Positions 9,156-18,801 of a stretch of 64,000 bases of DNA are shown in pieces. The number at the start of each line of letters is the position of its first letter. The first letter of the stretch is position 1. The notes under the pieces are model-generated. The model was given only the letters and a program-made list of their open reading frames with translations. It had not been told where the DNA came from and did not search any database. Made by a program: the position numbers and the translations under genes. The stretch comes from an uncultured Alteromonadales bacterium (GTDB taxonomy: Bacteria > Pseudomonadota > Gammaproteobacteria > Pseudomonadales > Cellvibrionaceae), in assembly GCA_937864365.1 (NCBI GenBank), contig CALMJT010000131.1:1-64000 (forward strand). The letters run 5' to 3'.

Positions 9156-9833
9156 GTGCCTAAAATACAGCTATCAAAATCCTGGTTACAGCATTTGCAA
9201 CCAGAGTTTGAAAAGCCTTATATGCAGCAATTACGAGCGTTTTTATTGGCGCAAAAGCACGAAGGTAAAACTGTATATCCACCCGGTAATCTTATTTTCA
9301 ACGCGTTTAACACGACTGACTTCGACAAGGTTAAAGTTGTTATCCTCGGGCAAGATCCTTATCACGGCCCCGGTCAGGCTCATGGTTTGAGCTTTTCGGT
9401 GCCTAAAGGTGTTCGTACTCCACCGTCACTGGTTAATATTTATAAAGAAATTGAGCGCGAGTTTGGTATCACTCCTGCTAATCACGGTAATTTGGAACAC
9501 TGGGCGGAACAGGGCGTGTTGTTGTTAAACGCAACACTTACGGTTGAGGCAGCTAAGGCGGGATCTCATCAAAACCAGGGTTGGGAAATATTTACCGACT
9601 GCGTTGTAGAAGCCTTAAATCTTCATCGCGAGAATTTGGTTTTTCTGCTTTGGGGGAGTTACGCGCAGAAGAAAGGTCGAGTTATTGACCGACATCGGCA
9701 TTTGGTTTTAAGTGCGCCACACCCTTCACCTTTGTCGGCACACCGTGGCTTTATTGGCTGTGGCCATTTTCGCGCTGCTAATGATTATCTGAATCAGCAT
9801 GGCATAGAGCCTATCGACTGGGCTTTGCCATAA
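9156..9833 (+). CDS. ung: Uracil-DNA glycosylase
   Basis: Removes uracil from DNA in base-excision repair. The 225 residues are the usual family-1 UNG size. The catalytic water-activating loop GQDPYH is at residues 65-70, followed by [13 protein letters not shown]. The minor-groove loop [11 protein letters not shown] lies near the C-terminus. The start is GTG with a weak purine-rich site (AGAGAG). Its promoter must lie in or just after the repeat copy directly upstream. Confidence 0.96.
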   Translation: MPKIQLSKSWLQHLQPEFEKPYMQQLRAFLLAQKHEGKTVYPPGNLIFNAFNTTDFDKVKVVILGQDPYHGPGQAHGLSFSVPKGVRTPPSLVNIYKEIEREFGITPANHGNLEHWAEQGVLLLNATLTVEAAKAGSHQNQGWEIFTDCVVEALNLHRENLVFLLWGSYAQKKGRVIDRHRHLVLSAPHPSPLSAHRGFIGCGHFRAANDYLNQHGIEPIDWALP

Positions 9834-9863
9834 TTTTCATCGGAAGTATTGGCTTGTGTGTAT

Positions 9864-10703
9864 TTATTTAAGCATATCCATAGCCATGGCCATTTCTTCA
9901 CTTAAGTCTTCCATTTCGGTGGCTTGCATGTCTGGATCTAGCCCTAAGCGTTTAAATGCCAGTACTTTGTTGTAGTTAATTTTAGACAATGGATGCTTAC
10001 CGCCCATATGACTTTGCAACAAGGCGACCGTGACAATATCTGCATAGTCAGCAACGGGAATATCACGGGCAAAATCGAGATGCTGTGAGGGAACACGTTG
10101 AATTTCCGCGGAAAAATCCCAGGTTTGTAGAATGCGATTGCCTATGGCTGGGGAGAGTTTCTCTATGACTAGATCTAAAGTGATGGCGTCGGATAAAAGC
10201 TCGCCGTGATCTTCTGCGTAGGTAAGAATTGGCAATGAACCGATCGAATGCACTAACCCAGCGAGAGTCGCCATATCCGCTTTGAGATGTTCTGCTCGGT
10301 GTCGACACAGTACGTTGCAAATGCCAGCAACTTCGGCAGACCGATTCCAAATTTCGCGAAGTCTTTTATCAACCAAGTCAGATGTTGCCTGAAACATTTG
10401 CTCCATAGCCAAACCTGTGGCGATATTACAGGTGTAGGCCATTCCCAAACGCATCAATGCCATTTTCAAATCATCTATATGCTTAGAAGCCCTAAGGAGT
10501 GGACTGTTTGCGACTTTGATAAGTCGAGCAGAAAGAGAAGGATCGGTGCCAATTACTTGTAGCAATGAATCCAAGGTTGCGTCTGGATCCATTGCAATGT
10601 CACGAACTTTAATGGCTACCTCGGGCAGTGTAGGCAGGACCAAATCATCGTTTTTAATTGCCGTTAGAATTTCTATTCTGACACGTTCGAAGACGTTCGG
10701 CAT
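9864..10703 (-). CDS. HDOD-domain protein
   Basis: The 279 residues are almost entirely one HDOD domain, a non-catalytic relative of HD phosphohydrolases found in signalling proteins. Typical segments are LPTLPEVAIKVRDIAMDPDA, TDPSLSARLIKVANSPLL and LVHSIGSLPIL. No receiver, GGDEF or kinase domain is attached, so it probably acts as a stand-alone scaffold or regulatory protein. It converges on ung, and ygfZ lies upstream on the same strand with a 63-bp gap. The specific partner cannot be told from sequence. Confidence 0.85.
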   Translation of the reverse strand: MPNVFERVRIEILTAIKNDDLVLPTLPEVAIKVRDIAMDPDATLDSLLQVIGTDPSLSARLIKVANSPLLRASKHIDDLKMALMRLGMAYTCNIATGLAMEQMFQATSDLVDKRLREIWNRSAEVAGICNVLCRHRAEHLKADMATLAGLVHSIGSLPILTYAEDHGELLSDAITLDLVIEKLSPAIGNRILQTWDFSAEIQRVPSQHLDFARDIPVADYADIVTVALLQSHMGGKHPLSKINYNKVLAFKRLGLDPDMQATEMEDLSEEMAMAMDMLK

Positions 10704-10766
10704 TTGGGCTCCTTGGGATCAACTTCGGTCTTAAAATGAATCTGCAAGGAGCCGCGGTGCGATTAA

Positions 10767-11819
10767 TTAAGCCTCGCTTGTCTCCTCTTGTTCATTAGTT
10801 ATAGCATAGGGTAGAGGAGCGAAACGGAGTTTTGTGACTTTTTGAGACTCTAGGTAGACTTCTCCAGACTTATAAGCAGAATCTAAAATACATACCAGAA
10901 GCTCATAACTAAAATCGTCGGTTGGTACAACGTTAACAATTTCACCAATTGACTGTTGGGTATCTTCACCAAACAACTTGTCACCGGCTTTTGGTATGGT
11001 TTCTATATCGGCAATTGCACGGTAGGTATGACGTTTTTGTTTGCCAAGATACTGCATTCTTGCAACCACTTCTTGGCCGGTGTAACAGCCTTTGGTGAAG
11101 CTCACTGCCCCCACTTGCGTGAGATTAATGGTTTGTGGCACAAAATTTTCGGTCGTGTCGGCATTAATCCACACTCTACCTTTGCGAATTTCATCAGCTC
11201 GCCATTCACTGGTGGCGCCTATGGCACATAAGGGTTCGAGCTTTAACCAGTAATCTTCAATTTTGTCGGCACTAACCCAACACTCGATAACGTCATCGTC
11301 AGTACGAATTAGGGTGAAATCGTCACTGTGAATGGATTCCATAAAGGTAGAGGGCGCCTTACCGAAAATATCGGACACAATGTTTTCGCAGGTATCACCT
11401 TTCAAGGCGATGCAGAGCTTAATGTCTGAATCTGGGACATATTTAGCCTTAGAGAAAACCATATATTTACCTAACGATTTTCTGGCAACGTCTTCAAGAC
11501 TTGCGTCGCAACGCAGTGTTACTTTGCCGTCTTTCGCACAGGCTAAAAAGTTAAATATCACTCGACCTTTAGCGTTGCAGTGTGCGCCGTATTGCGCGGA
11601 ATAGTCGCTAAGGTTGTTGATGTCACAGGTGACTTGGCCTTGAAGGAATTTTTTTGCTTCTTCACCTTCAATTTGAAGTGTGCACATATTGGTAAGTGCA
11701 AATAAGCGAGTGTTTGTGTTGGCAGACGCTGCGCGCTCGGACGTAGCCATCAGTTCACCGTCTACCAATTGCAGTCTGTTTGTTTGTAGAAACTCTAACC
11801 AACTGGCAAAACTGGACAT
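10767..11819 (-). CDS. ygfZ: tRNA-modifying / Fe-S cluster assembly protein YgfZ
   Basis: Folate-dependent protein of the GcvT-like family that supports Fe-S enzymes such as MiaB. The signature KGCYTGQEVVARM is present near residue 225 of the 350-residue protein. The ORF track starts 18 codons earlier. I chose the ATG at 11819 (MSSFASWLEFLQ) because AGGAG lies at good spacing just upstream (11830-11834) and the length then fits. sdhE is divergent, an association also seen in E. coli (ygfZ / sdhE-ygfX). Confidence 0.93.
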   Translation of the reverse strand: MSSFASWLEFLQTNRLQLVDGELMATSERAASANTNTRLFALTNMCTLQIEGEEAKKFLQGQVTCDINNLSDYSAQYGAHCNAKGRVIFNFLACAKDGKVTLRCDASLEDVARKSLGKYMVFSKAKYVPDSDIKLCIALKGDTCENIVSDIFGKAPSTFMESIHSDDFTLIRTDDDVIECWVSADKIEDYWLKLEPLCAIGATSEWRADEIRKGRVWINADTTENFVPQTINLTQVGAVSFTKGCYTGQEVVARMQYLGKQKRHTYRAIADIETIPKAGDKLFGEDTQQSIGEIVNVVPTDDFSYELLVCILDSAYKSGEVYLESQKVTKLRFAPLPYAITNEQEETSEA

Positions 11820-11967
11820 GAATAGCGTGCTCCTGTAAGTAGTTTTTGAGTGTATTGATCTTCGGTCTATCAAAGATTAAACCATGTTGATATCCGTCTG
11901 TGAGTCGATTGTACTGATAATCGTTCCAATTTTAAGGAGTTTTTAAAGCATAGAGCGTAAATATCGG

Positions 11968-11973
11968 TATAAT
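11968..11973 (+). promoter_or_regulatory. Candidate -10 box for sdhE
   Basis: TATAAT lies 25 bp before the sdhE start in the ygfZ-sdhE divergent region. No good -35 is visible at 16-18 bp spacing, so this is tentative. Confidence 0.3.
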
Positions 11974-11997
11974 TGCCGACGTTCAAAGTAACCATCG

Positions 11998-12261
11998 ATG
12001 AGTGACAGAATGGAAAAAAACCGACTTTTGTGGGCTGCGCGCCGGGGTATGCTAGAGCTTGACTTGGTTTTGCTGCCTTTCATAGAGAATATCTACGCAA
12101 CATTAGAAAAAGAAGATCAAGATAGATTTGACGCTCTGCTTGAATGCGAAGATCAAGACATGTTCAGCTGGTTTATCGATAAAGTTGACCCAGAAGATCC
12201 GGAAACGCTAAAAATTGTCCGAATTATCCGATCACATACCGGCCTTCAGCCAGAAAATTAA
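11998..12261 (+). CDS. sdhE: FAD assembly factor SdhE
   Basis: Promotes covalent flavinylation of succinate dehydrogenase SdhA. The 87 residues are the family size, and the flavinylation motif RRGMLELD (RGxxE type) is visible at about residues 16-23. The acidic helix-rich remainder (DALLECEDQDMFSWF) also matches. ygfX follows with overlapping frames, as in enterobacteria. Confidence 0.95.
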   Translation: MSDRMEKNRLLWAARRGMLELDLVLLPFIENIYATLEKEDQDRFDALLECEDQDMFSWFIDKVDPEDPETLKIVRIIRSHTGLQPEN

Positions 12262-12670
12262 TCTTGCTCTTATGTTGCCAGGATTTATTTTCTGGCAGCA
12301 TTTATTGGTATTGATAATCTGGATAGCCGCACTGTGTATTTCTTCTCTGGCTGTTGAGGTTGTTAGCCTGCTTTGTGCAGTGGTCAGCTTAGCCATTGCG
12401 TACAATTTTTTTCGAATACGCCAACGATATTCTGGGTATTTGATGTTTGATCGGCAATCTTGGAGTTATTGCTCACCGCACCTTCCGCCTTGTCCTTTAC
12501 GTTTAGTTTCTTACTCCATTTTATTTCGTGGAATTATCATACTCAGATTTAATAACGATGCTAAACGGCTTCATAAAAATATTGAGTATTTTTTTACGAC
12601 AAAAACACTCGATCTTGTTACCTTTCAACACATTAAGATTCTTGCAGAAACCAAAAAACTCATTGTCTAA
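12215..12670 (+). CDS. YgfX/CptA-like membrane protein
   Basis: Two adjacent hydrophobic segments (FIFWQHLLVLIIWIAALCI and VVSLLCAVVSLAIAYNFF) precede a cytoplasmic tail with ILRFNNDAKRLH and a final helix FQHIKILAETKKL, the YgfX pattern. Position directly after sdhE supports the call. In E. coli this protein was described as a toxin acting on cytoskeletal proteins, a role still debated. The start is unsure: the track ATG overlaps sdhE by 47 bp, while ATG 12272 would cut into the first membrane segment. The upstream start keeps the family N-terminus. Confidence 0.7.
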   Translation: MSELSDHIPAFSQKINLALMLPGFIFWQHLLVLIIWIAALCISSLAVEVVSLLCAVVSLAIAYNFFRIRQRYSGYLMFDRQSWSYCSPHLPPCPLRLVSYSILFRGIIILRFNNDAKRLHKNIEYFFTTKTLDLVTFQHIKILAETKKLIV

Positions 12671-12675
12671 TTTTA

Positions 12676-12830
12676 TAGGAAGCTCTGATTAACCTAGAGT
12701 TTCCAGCGACACAAGGATGTGTCGCCAATTTCAAGAACTGTAAGTGATTGAAATTGTGAAGAAATTGGATATCGCAATTTCAATTTCTGTCCTCTGATTA
12801 AATCAGGGATGAATTAATCAGAGGTTCCTA
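12676..12830 (-). repeat. Intergenic structured repeat, full-length copy 5
   Basis: Reverse-orientation copy flanked by TA on both sides (TAGGAAGCTCTG... to ...GAGGTTCCTA), starting 5 bp after the ygfX stop. All five hairpins are intact. Confidence 0.92.
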
Positions 12831-12916
12831 TAGTCAAAACTTTAGTGAGATTATGGTTGCGCTGTTACTACATATATTTCATGTATTCGTTGATTTTAAA
12901 CAGTATTTAACTTGTC

Positions 12917-12964
12917 TAGAAATCTCTGACCAGTGTATCCATGATTTAATCGGAGTTTTTCCTA
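12917..12964 (+). repeat. 48-bp mini-repeat (hairpin 1 plus terminus)
   Basis: TAGAAATCTCTG...TCCATGATTTAATC...TTTTTCCTA holds only the first hairpin and the right terminus of the family. The reverse-oriented element at 41432-41477 has the same structure. Confidence 0.6.
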
Positions 12965-13354
12965 ATTGTTCTAGTCAAAAAATACGATACAGACATTAAT
13001 TTGAATTATTGATGAATTTTAAATTATACCGATGTGCGAGATCGTTCTCTGTTGTATTAAGTTTTGAAAAGATACAAGCCTAAGAAAAGTGTTGATTTAT
13101 ATCGGTCTTTAATTTTCGATAATTCAAATATACACAGATATAAAATATAATTTTTAATCATCACGGGATAGATTCTAAATTTTCCTGATCAACTGGCTTG
13201 CATTGTTTTTAAGACTAATTGGAATTTCAGCCACTCTTAAAATATCTGTCCTGTAAAATATCTGTCATGGGAGATTTATAAATCATGTTGGTTTTGTCTG
13301 TTTTTATCTTGAGTAGTCGTGCTAGAATCTTCGCGCTTACAAAAAATAGAGCAA
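12965..13354. other. Non-coding AT-rich region
   Basis: No convincing ORF or structured element between two repeat copies. A short near-direct duplication, AAAATATCTGTC, occurs around 13237-13268. Confidence 0.5.
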
Positions 13355-13490
13355 TAGGAACTTTTGATTAACAAATCCTTAATTAATCAGTGATTAGATG
13401 TTGGAAATGTAATTTTCAATTCCTTCACAGTTTTAATGGTTGCCCTTATTTAAATTCATGGCACATCTCTGTGTCAGTAGTACTCAGATA
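13355..13490 (+). repeat. Intergenic structured repeat, degenerate copy 6
   Basis: Starts TAGGAACTTTTGATTAAC. The middle (TTGGAAATGTAATTTTCAA) and the GTGTC arm of hairpin 4 are recognisable, but the right end has decayed. Confidence 0.65.
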
Positions 13491-13957
13491 TTATAAAGAT
13501 TTTTTTAATATTCACTTAAACAGAAAATAAATTTTAATAATAAGTTTTAGTGTTAAAGCATCTTTATTTACACCTCAGTCTGAGTGATCGTTATTTTTAG
13601 TGTGAAGTTGACTTGCGTCACGTTTTTGCCAGTTACTTTTCGTGTTTTTCACATAACTGTAAAGTTTCCGACGCTTTTTTTAAAAGAAATACGATTTTTA
13701 AAATTAACCATTGCTGATCAATTAAAAATCACTTGAGTTTTAGGATTGTTTTTTAGTAACCTATAAAAATAAATAAGAAAGGTTACTGGTTTGTTTGGCC
13801 ATACGGCTATGTTTGAGAGAATTCCGTTAGCATCGTTGTGAAGTGTTTGTCTTCAACACTGCTAAATATATAAGAATAATAGATTAATTATTTCCACTCG
13901 GTGACTATCACCAAATACATTAAATCAACCAAAAAAATATTGATTCATGGGACTGTT
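13491..13957. other. Upstream region of the first beta-propeller gene
   Basis: About 470 bp of AT-rich DNA with no ORF I would defend. The long leader suggests regulation, but no operator stands out. Confidence 0.45.
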
Positions 13958-15070
13958 ATGAAACTTTCAAAAAAAATAATGACTTCGGCTGCTCTAGTTG
14001 CTGCTACTACCCTTGCAATTTCATCTGCTCACGCGTCTTACCTAGAGAGAGTTGCAACTCTTTCTAACGCAGCCGAAGGCAATGAGTTACTTATTTTTAC
14101 TCAAACTAAATCCAACGGTTTAGTGTTGCTAGATTCTGTTTCTACCGGTGGTTTTGGTACTGGTGCACCTTTAGTTTCTAACCAAGATGCGTTAATTGTT
14201 AGTGACGACGGTGACTTTATATACGGTGTAAATACTGGAAGTAACAGCATTTCTGTATTCAAAATCGGCCGTAAGGGCGTTAAATTAATTCAAACGATCG
14301 ATTCACAGGGTGATCGTCCTATCAGCTTGACCCAAACTGACGATCTTCTTTATGTGGTGAACGAAGGCACCGACAATATTGCAGGTTACAAAGTTAAAAA
14401 AGACGGCAAATTAGAAATTCTTGAAAATTCTGTAGCCAGCTTAAGCGGTTCAGGTACAGCGCCTGCGCAAATTAGTTTTTCTCCAGACGGTGATTTCTTG
14501 ATTGTTACCGAAAAGCTCACTAACTTGATTGTTACCTATCCTGTACTAGAAGATGGTCGTCCTGGTGAGTTGGTTGCCACAACTTCTGCATTGCCTGTTC
14601 CTTTTGGTTTTGATTTTGACCGTTTTGGTCACGTAGTGGTTTCTGAAGCTGCTGTACCAGGTGGTCCAGACATTGGTTTGGGTGCCGGTGTTTCTTCTTA
14701 TGAATTGGAAGCCGACGGTAGCTTGTCTGTGTTAACTGGTGGTGTGTTGAACTCTGGTCGTGCAGCTTGCTGGGTAGAATTTAGCAAAAACGGTCGTGTT
14801 GCTTATGTCACTAACACCGTTTCAAACTCTGTTTCGGTATACACAACTAACCGTCACGGTGATTTAACTCTTGCCAACGACATTGCTGCGACTCTTGATG
14901 CCGGTTTCCCATCGGACATCGCACTGTCGCAAAATAGCCGAGTGGTTTATGTGTTAAGTAACGCGGGTGGTTTTATCAACTCGTTCTCTGTTGAAGATCG
15001 TACCGGTCTTGTGTCAGTTTCTGAAACCGCAGAGCTTCCTTCTTCAGCTAACGGTTTGGTAACTTTTTAA
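13958..15070 (+). CDS. Secreted lactonase-like beta-propeller protein (paralog 1)
   Basis: Periplasmic or secreted protein of 370 residues with repeated propeller-blade segments (LIVSDDGDFIYGVN, ISFSPDGDFLIVTE, FDFDRFGHVVVSEA), as in the 6-phosphogluconolactonase-like/YncE superfamily (PF10282 type). I moved the start from the track's 13901 to ATG 13958, where a standard signal peptide begins (MKLSKKIMTSAALVAATTLA...AHA|SY); GGGA lies upstream. The gene downstream is a clear paralog. Enzyme activity is not demonstrated by any motif I can see. A binding or lactonase role is equally possible. Confidence 0.85.
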   Translation: MKLSKKIMTSAALVAATTLAISSAHASYLERVATLSNAAEGNELLIFTQTKSNGLVLLDSVSTGGFGTGAPLVSNQDALIVSDDGDFIYGVNTGSNSISVFKIGRKGVKLIQTIDSQGDRPISLTQTDDLLYVVNEGTDNIAGYKVKKDGKLEILENSVASLSGSGTAPAQISFSPDGDFLIVTEKLTNLIVTYPVLEDGRPGELVATTSALPVPFGFDFDRFGHVVVSEAAVPGGPDIGLGAGVSSYELEADGSLSVLTGGVLNSGRAACWVEFSKNGRVAYVTNTVSNSVSVYTTNRHGDLTLANDIAATLDAGFPSDIALSQNSRVVYVLSNAGGFINSFSVEDRTGLVSVSETAELPSSANGLVTF

Positions 15071-15482
15071 TTTTAGGATTAAATTGTTTTAAAAATTTTA
15101 ACTTTTTTAAATTTTTACCAAATCTAAGTTAATGTTGTATTTTTAATTTTGATTGGTTATTTATGAAAGTAGATAACAGTGTTTTGGTGTAACTAATAAT
15201 TTTACGCTTTTCATGTGTTGTTATTTAAAAAGGGTCTATGTTTTACATAGGCCCTTTTTTATTTTTGGGTTTTAATCACAAATAGTTATTTTGTGGTTTT
15301 TAAAAATGACTTTTTATTTGGAAGTGAACAAATTATTTGAATTAATTGGTAAGTATTTTTCGGTATTCGCTAAATTATATTTTCTAAATTATGGATGTGT
15401 GTAATTCACTGAAAGTGTTGGGTGATTTGCATTTCCTTTCTTTTTAATTATCACAAATCTAATAATTTATCTGGAGACTTTT
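15071..15482. other. Intergenic region between propeller paralogs
   Basis: Holds the terminator at 15227-15262 and presumably a separate promoter for the second paralog. Nothing else was seen. Confidence 0.6.
15227..15262 (+). terminator. Rho-independent terminator after propeller paralog 1
   Basis: AAAAAGGGTCTATG, loop TTTTA, then CATAGGCCCTTTTTT: a 13-bp stem with one G-U pair and a T-tract. Confidence 0.88.
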
Positions 15483-16598
15483 GTGAAAAAGTTTTTACAA
15501 GTTGGTTTATGCTCAGGGTTTTTATCGGCCGTTTTATCTACTGCTTCTTTTACTGCTAACGCGTATTATTTTCCAAGAGTTGCAACCTTAACAAATGATC
15601 TCGAAAATAATGAATTAATGGTTTTTGCTCAACTTCCCGGTCAACAAGGATTAAAATTAATTCAATCGATTCCTACAGGCGGAACGGGTTTGCAAGCCGC
15701 GCTTGGCAATCAAGACGGTTTAATTGTTAGTGAAGATGGTAATTATTTGTACGCAATTAATCCGGGTAGTGACAGTCTCTCAGTTTTTGCTATTAAGTCT
15801 ACAGGGGTTGAATTAATTCAGACTGTTTCTTCACAAGGAATAATGCCGCTGAGTTTAACGCAAAATGATGATTTATTATTTGTTTTAAATGGTGGCTCTG
15901 ATTCTATTGCGGGTTTTAGTATTAATTCAGACGGCACCTTAGCGTTTATCGATGAATCATTGGGCCAATTAAGCTCTACTGGAACAGCACCAGCACAAGC
16001 GAGTTTTACGCCTGATGGCGCATTTTTGATTGTTACCGAAAAAGTTACTGGTGTAATTTCGACATTCCCGGTCACCGACGACGGTGTTATTGGTGAGCGT
16101 GTTGGCATCGCTTCTGAAAAACCGTTTCCATTTGGATTTGACTTCGATCGCTTTGGGCACGTTTTGGTATCTGAGGCAAACCCGTTCGGCACTGACGGTG
16201 GATCTGTAACTTCCTATAATATTTCTGCAAACGGAAACTTAGAATTATTAGATTCTGCTGAGCTTAATGGGCAAAGAGCAACTTGTTGGCTAAAAACCGG
16301 AAAAGGCGGACGATTTGCTTACGTTTCTAATACGTTTTCCGAAACGATTTCTTTGTATTCTGTGGATCGTGACGGCGACTTAGTGTTAACCGGTGATGAT
16401 GGTCTGGTGGCTGAACTGGAAACAGGTGATGTACCCATTGATATCGCCTTTTCTGACAATGGCCGCATTTTTTATGTTTTAAATGAAGGTAACGACGGCA
16501 GTATTGCTTCTTATCAAGTTACCGGAGCGAAAGGTTTGCGCCTGATGGATCGCAATGAAGATGTTCCTGCGTTTTCAACCGGTATCGTAGCGTTTTAA
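15483..16598 (+). CDS. Secreted lactonase-like beta-propeller protein (paralog 2)
   Basis: 371 residues from a GTG start preceded by CTGGAG. The signal peptide ends ...TASFTANA|YY. It aligns with its upstream neighbour across the whole length (shared RVATL, NQDxLIVS, GTAPAQ, PFGFDFDRFGHV), so the pair arose by tandem duplication followed by substantial divergence. Codon use differs: paralog 1 appears to use more optimised codons, which suggests it is the more highly expressed copy. Function as for paralog 1 is unknown beyond a propeller fold. Confidence 0.85.
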   Translation: MKKFLQVGLCSGFLSAVLSTASFTANAYYFPRVATLTNDLENNELMVFAQLPGQQGLKLIQSIPTGGTGLQAALGNQDGLIVSEDGNYLYAINPGSDSLSVFAIKSTGVELIQTVSSQGIMPLSLTQNDDLLFVLNGGSDSIAGFSINSDGTLAFIDESLGQLSSTGTAPAQASFTPDGAFLIVTEKVTGVISTFPVTDDGVIGERVGIASEKPFPFGFDFDRFGHVLVSEANPFGTDGGSVTSYNISANGNLELLDSAELNGQRATCWLKTGKGGRFAYVSNTFSETISLYSVDRDGDLVLTGDDGLVAELETGDVPIDIAFSDNGRIFYVLNEGNDGSIASYQVTGAKGLRLMDRNEDVPAFSTGIVAF

Positions 16599-16647
16599 AT
16601 TGCAAGTGTTTTAGATTTTAATGAGTCTAATGGTTAAAGTGACGAAT

Positions 16648-16677
16648 AAAAAAGCCCTTTTAAAAGGGCTTTTTTTA
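16648..16677. terminator. Bidirectional terminator between propeller 2 and nadB
   Basis: AAAAAAGCCCTTTT / AAAAGGGCTTTTTT forms a long stem with A- and T-tracts on either side, suitable for both converging genes. Confidence 0.88.
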
Positions 16678-16705
16678 ATTTTATATTAATCGAATACTCG
16701 GTTTT

Positions 16706-18328
16706 TCAGCTTCTACCAACAACGACATCTTGCGCAGCAAAGTTAATAGGTACCAGTACAGTGTCACGTGCGAAGGGTTTTAAATTGGGAAAATCTAACG
16801 AGTAGTGCAAGCCGCGACTTTCTTTGCGTGCCATTGCGGAGCGAATAATCAGTTGCGCGACAACCGCCAAATTGCGAAGCTCAATTAAATCGTTGCTCAC
16901 TTTATAATTTGAGTAGTACTCGCTAATTTCATTTTGCAGTAATTTAATTCGATGATTGGCTCTTTCTAGCCGCTTTCCTGTTCGAACGATACCAACGTAG
17001 TCCCACATAAATCGACGCAATTCATCCCAGTTGTGGGAAATAATAACGTCTTCATCGGAATCCGTTACTCGACTCTCGTCCCACTCTGGTTGATATTCTG
17101 GCGACTTAATCGAATCAATAGTCTCTATAATTTTTAGTGCTGCCGAGCGTCCATAAACCAAACATTCCAACAATGAATTGCTGGCCATGCGGTTGGCGCC
17201 GTGAAGACCGGTAAATGACGACTCACCAATAGCGTAGAGGTTGAGTAAATCGGTTTGGCCAAATTGATTTACCATAACACCACCGCAGGTGTAGTGGGCG
17301 GCAGGTACAACGGGTATCGGTTGGCGAGTAATATCAATTCCGTATTTTAGGCATTCGGCTTTTACGGTAGGGAAGTGGCTGTTAATAAACTCAGCGGGTT
17401 TATGGGATATATCCAAATAAACGCAGTCGCAACCGAGTCGCTTCATTTCATGGTCAATTGCGCGCGCGACCACATCTCTGGGGGCCAGCTCTGCAAGTTC
17501 ATGAAATTGATCCATAAATCGTTCGCCACTAGGCAGTTTTAATATCGCACCTTCGCCGCGTAATGCTTCTGTGAGCAAAAAAGTTTTAGCGGTAGGGTGG
17601 TACAAGCAGGTTGGATGGAACTGGTTAAATTCCATGTTGGCAATGCGGCAACCTGCGCGCCATGCCATGGCAATTCCGTCGCCACTGCAACCGTCTGGAT
17701 TGCTGGTGTAGAGATAAACTTTACTGGCGCCACCTGTTGCGAGAATTACGACTTTGGCTTGAAAGAGTGAAACGCTGTCGGCAGTGCGGTCATAGATGTA
17801 GGCGCCGGTGCAGCGATACTTTGGTGAATCTTCGTCGGCTTGAGTAATGAGATCAACGGCAATGTGGTTAGATAATATATCAACATTCTTTTTGTGTTTT
17901 ACCGCATCGATAAGCGTGCTGTGAACGGCTTTGCCTGTTGCATCGGCACTGTGAATGATTCTTCGATGGGTGTGACCACCTTCTTGGGTTAAGTGGTAGG
18001 TATCGCTGTGTTCTTCTTTAGTGAAACGTACGCCTTCTTCTATAAGCCATTCGATGGCTTGACGGCTGTTTTCTACCGTGAATCGCACCGCATCTTCGTG
18101 ACAGAGACCGGCACCGGCGATCAATGTATCTTTTACGTGCTTATCAACACTGTCTTCCGAATCTAAAACCGCTGCAATACCACCTTGAGCCCACCAGGTT
18201 GAACCATCGGTGAGTTCGCCTTTACTGATCAAAGCAACCGAATACTGCTCGGGAATGTGTAGGGCGGCCGTTAGTCCTGCTGCACCCGAACCGATGATGA
18301 GCACGTCGTGAAAATGTTTTTGAGTCAT
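16706..18328 (-). CDS. nadB: L-aspartate oxidase
   Basis: Flavoenzyme that oxidises L-aspartate to iminoaspartate, the first step of NAD synthesis. It has an N-terminal FAD-binding motif [16 protein letters not shown], the active-site region of the succinate dehydrogenase/fumarate reductase family ([18 protein letters not shown]) and the FAD motif [13 protein letters not shown]. The track start is a TTG at 18349. I prefer ATG 18328 ([13 protein letters not shown]), giving 540 residues as in other NadB proteins. It is divergent from rpoE, the arrangement in E. coli and Pseudomonas. Confidence 0.95.
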   Translation of the reverse strand: MTQKHFHDVLIIGSGAAGLTAALHIPEQYSVALISKGELTDGSTWWAQGGIAAVLDSEDSVDKHVKDTLIAGAGLCHEDAVRFTVENSRQAIEWLIEEGVRFTKEEHSDTYHLTQEGGHTHRRIIHSADATGKAVHSTLIDAVKHKKNVDILSNHIAVDLITQADEDSPKYRCTGAYIYDRTADSVSLFQAKVVILATGGASKVYLYTSNPDGCSGDGIAMAWRAGCRIANMEFNQFHPTCLYHPTAKTFLLTEALRGEGAILKLPSGERFMDQFHELAELAPRDVVARAIDHEMKRLGCDCVYLDISHKPAEFINSHFPTVKAECLKYGIDITRQPIPVVPAAHYTCGGVMVNQFGQTDLLNLYAIGESSFTGLHGANRMASNSLLECLVYGRSAALKIIETIDSIKSPEYQPEWDESRVTDSDEDVIISHNWDELRRFMWDYVGIVRTGKRLERANHRIKLLQNEISEYYSNYKVSNDLIELRNLAVVAQLIIRSAMARKESRGLHYSLDFPNLKPFARDTVLVPINFAAQDVVVGRS

Positions 18329-18801
18329 AGCGCTAGGTGTCTCAAGCAAGATTTTATAGTTGTTGTGAATATTACAGTCGTGTTACTTATAAAATTTGGC
18401 GGCAGTATATACATTTTGTCGGTTTGCTCACAGCCAAGGACATTTCAAGAATGGAAGCGATACTAAAAAAACTGAATTTGAAAGAACTTTCAAGATGGTT
18501 GATGTGTCATTGTCCCGGTTTTTCATTCTAGCCTGATAAAAATTGAATGATGTCGCAAAAATCGACATCCGGCTAGTTGGCAATTACGTCACCTAAAGAC
18601 ACAGGGATTGATTTTTAATGCCAATAATTTGCTGGTGTAGTTAAAATCTAATAGGTTTTTTCGTTATTTGGCTGTGATTTGATAAAATTTCTCAAGCGTC
18701 CAGTTTAATCTCGTCAACTCAGCCCTTATTATTGCAAACCTATTGTTAGGTCACTGTGCCCTTGGATTAAGTTTGCCATTTGGCAATTGTTGGAGATATG
18801 A
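18329..18801. other. nadB-rpoE divergent region
   Basis: About 470 bp that must hold both promoters. It contains a possible sigma-E-type -35 (GAACTT at 18484) and a 26-codon ORF (18451-18531, ATG after AAGGA) that could be a leader peptide, though neither is strong. Confidence 0.5.
18484..18512 (+). promoter_or_regulatory. Weak candidate sigma-E promoter for rpoE
   Basis: GAACTT, 17 bp, TCATTG. The -35 matches the RpoE/AlgU consensus, the -10 poorly. Autoregulation of rpoE is known in related bacteria, which is the main reason to consider it. Confidence 0.25.
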
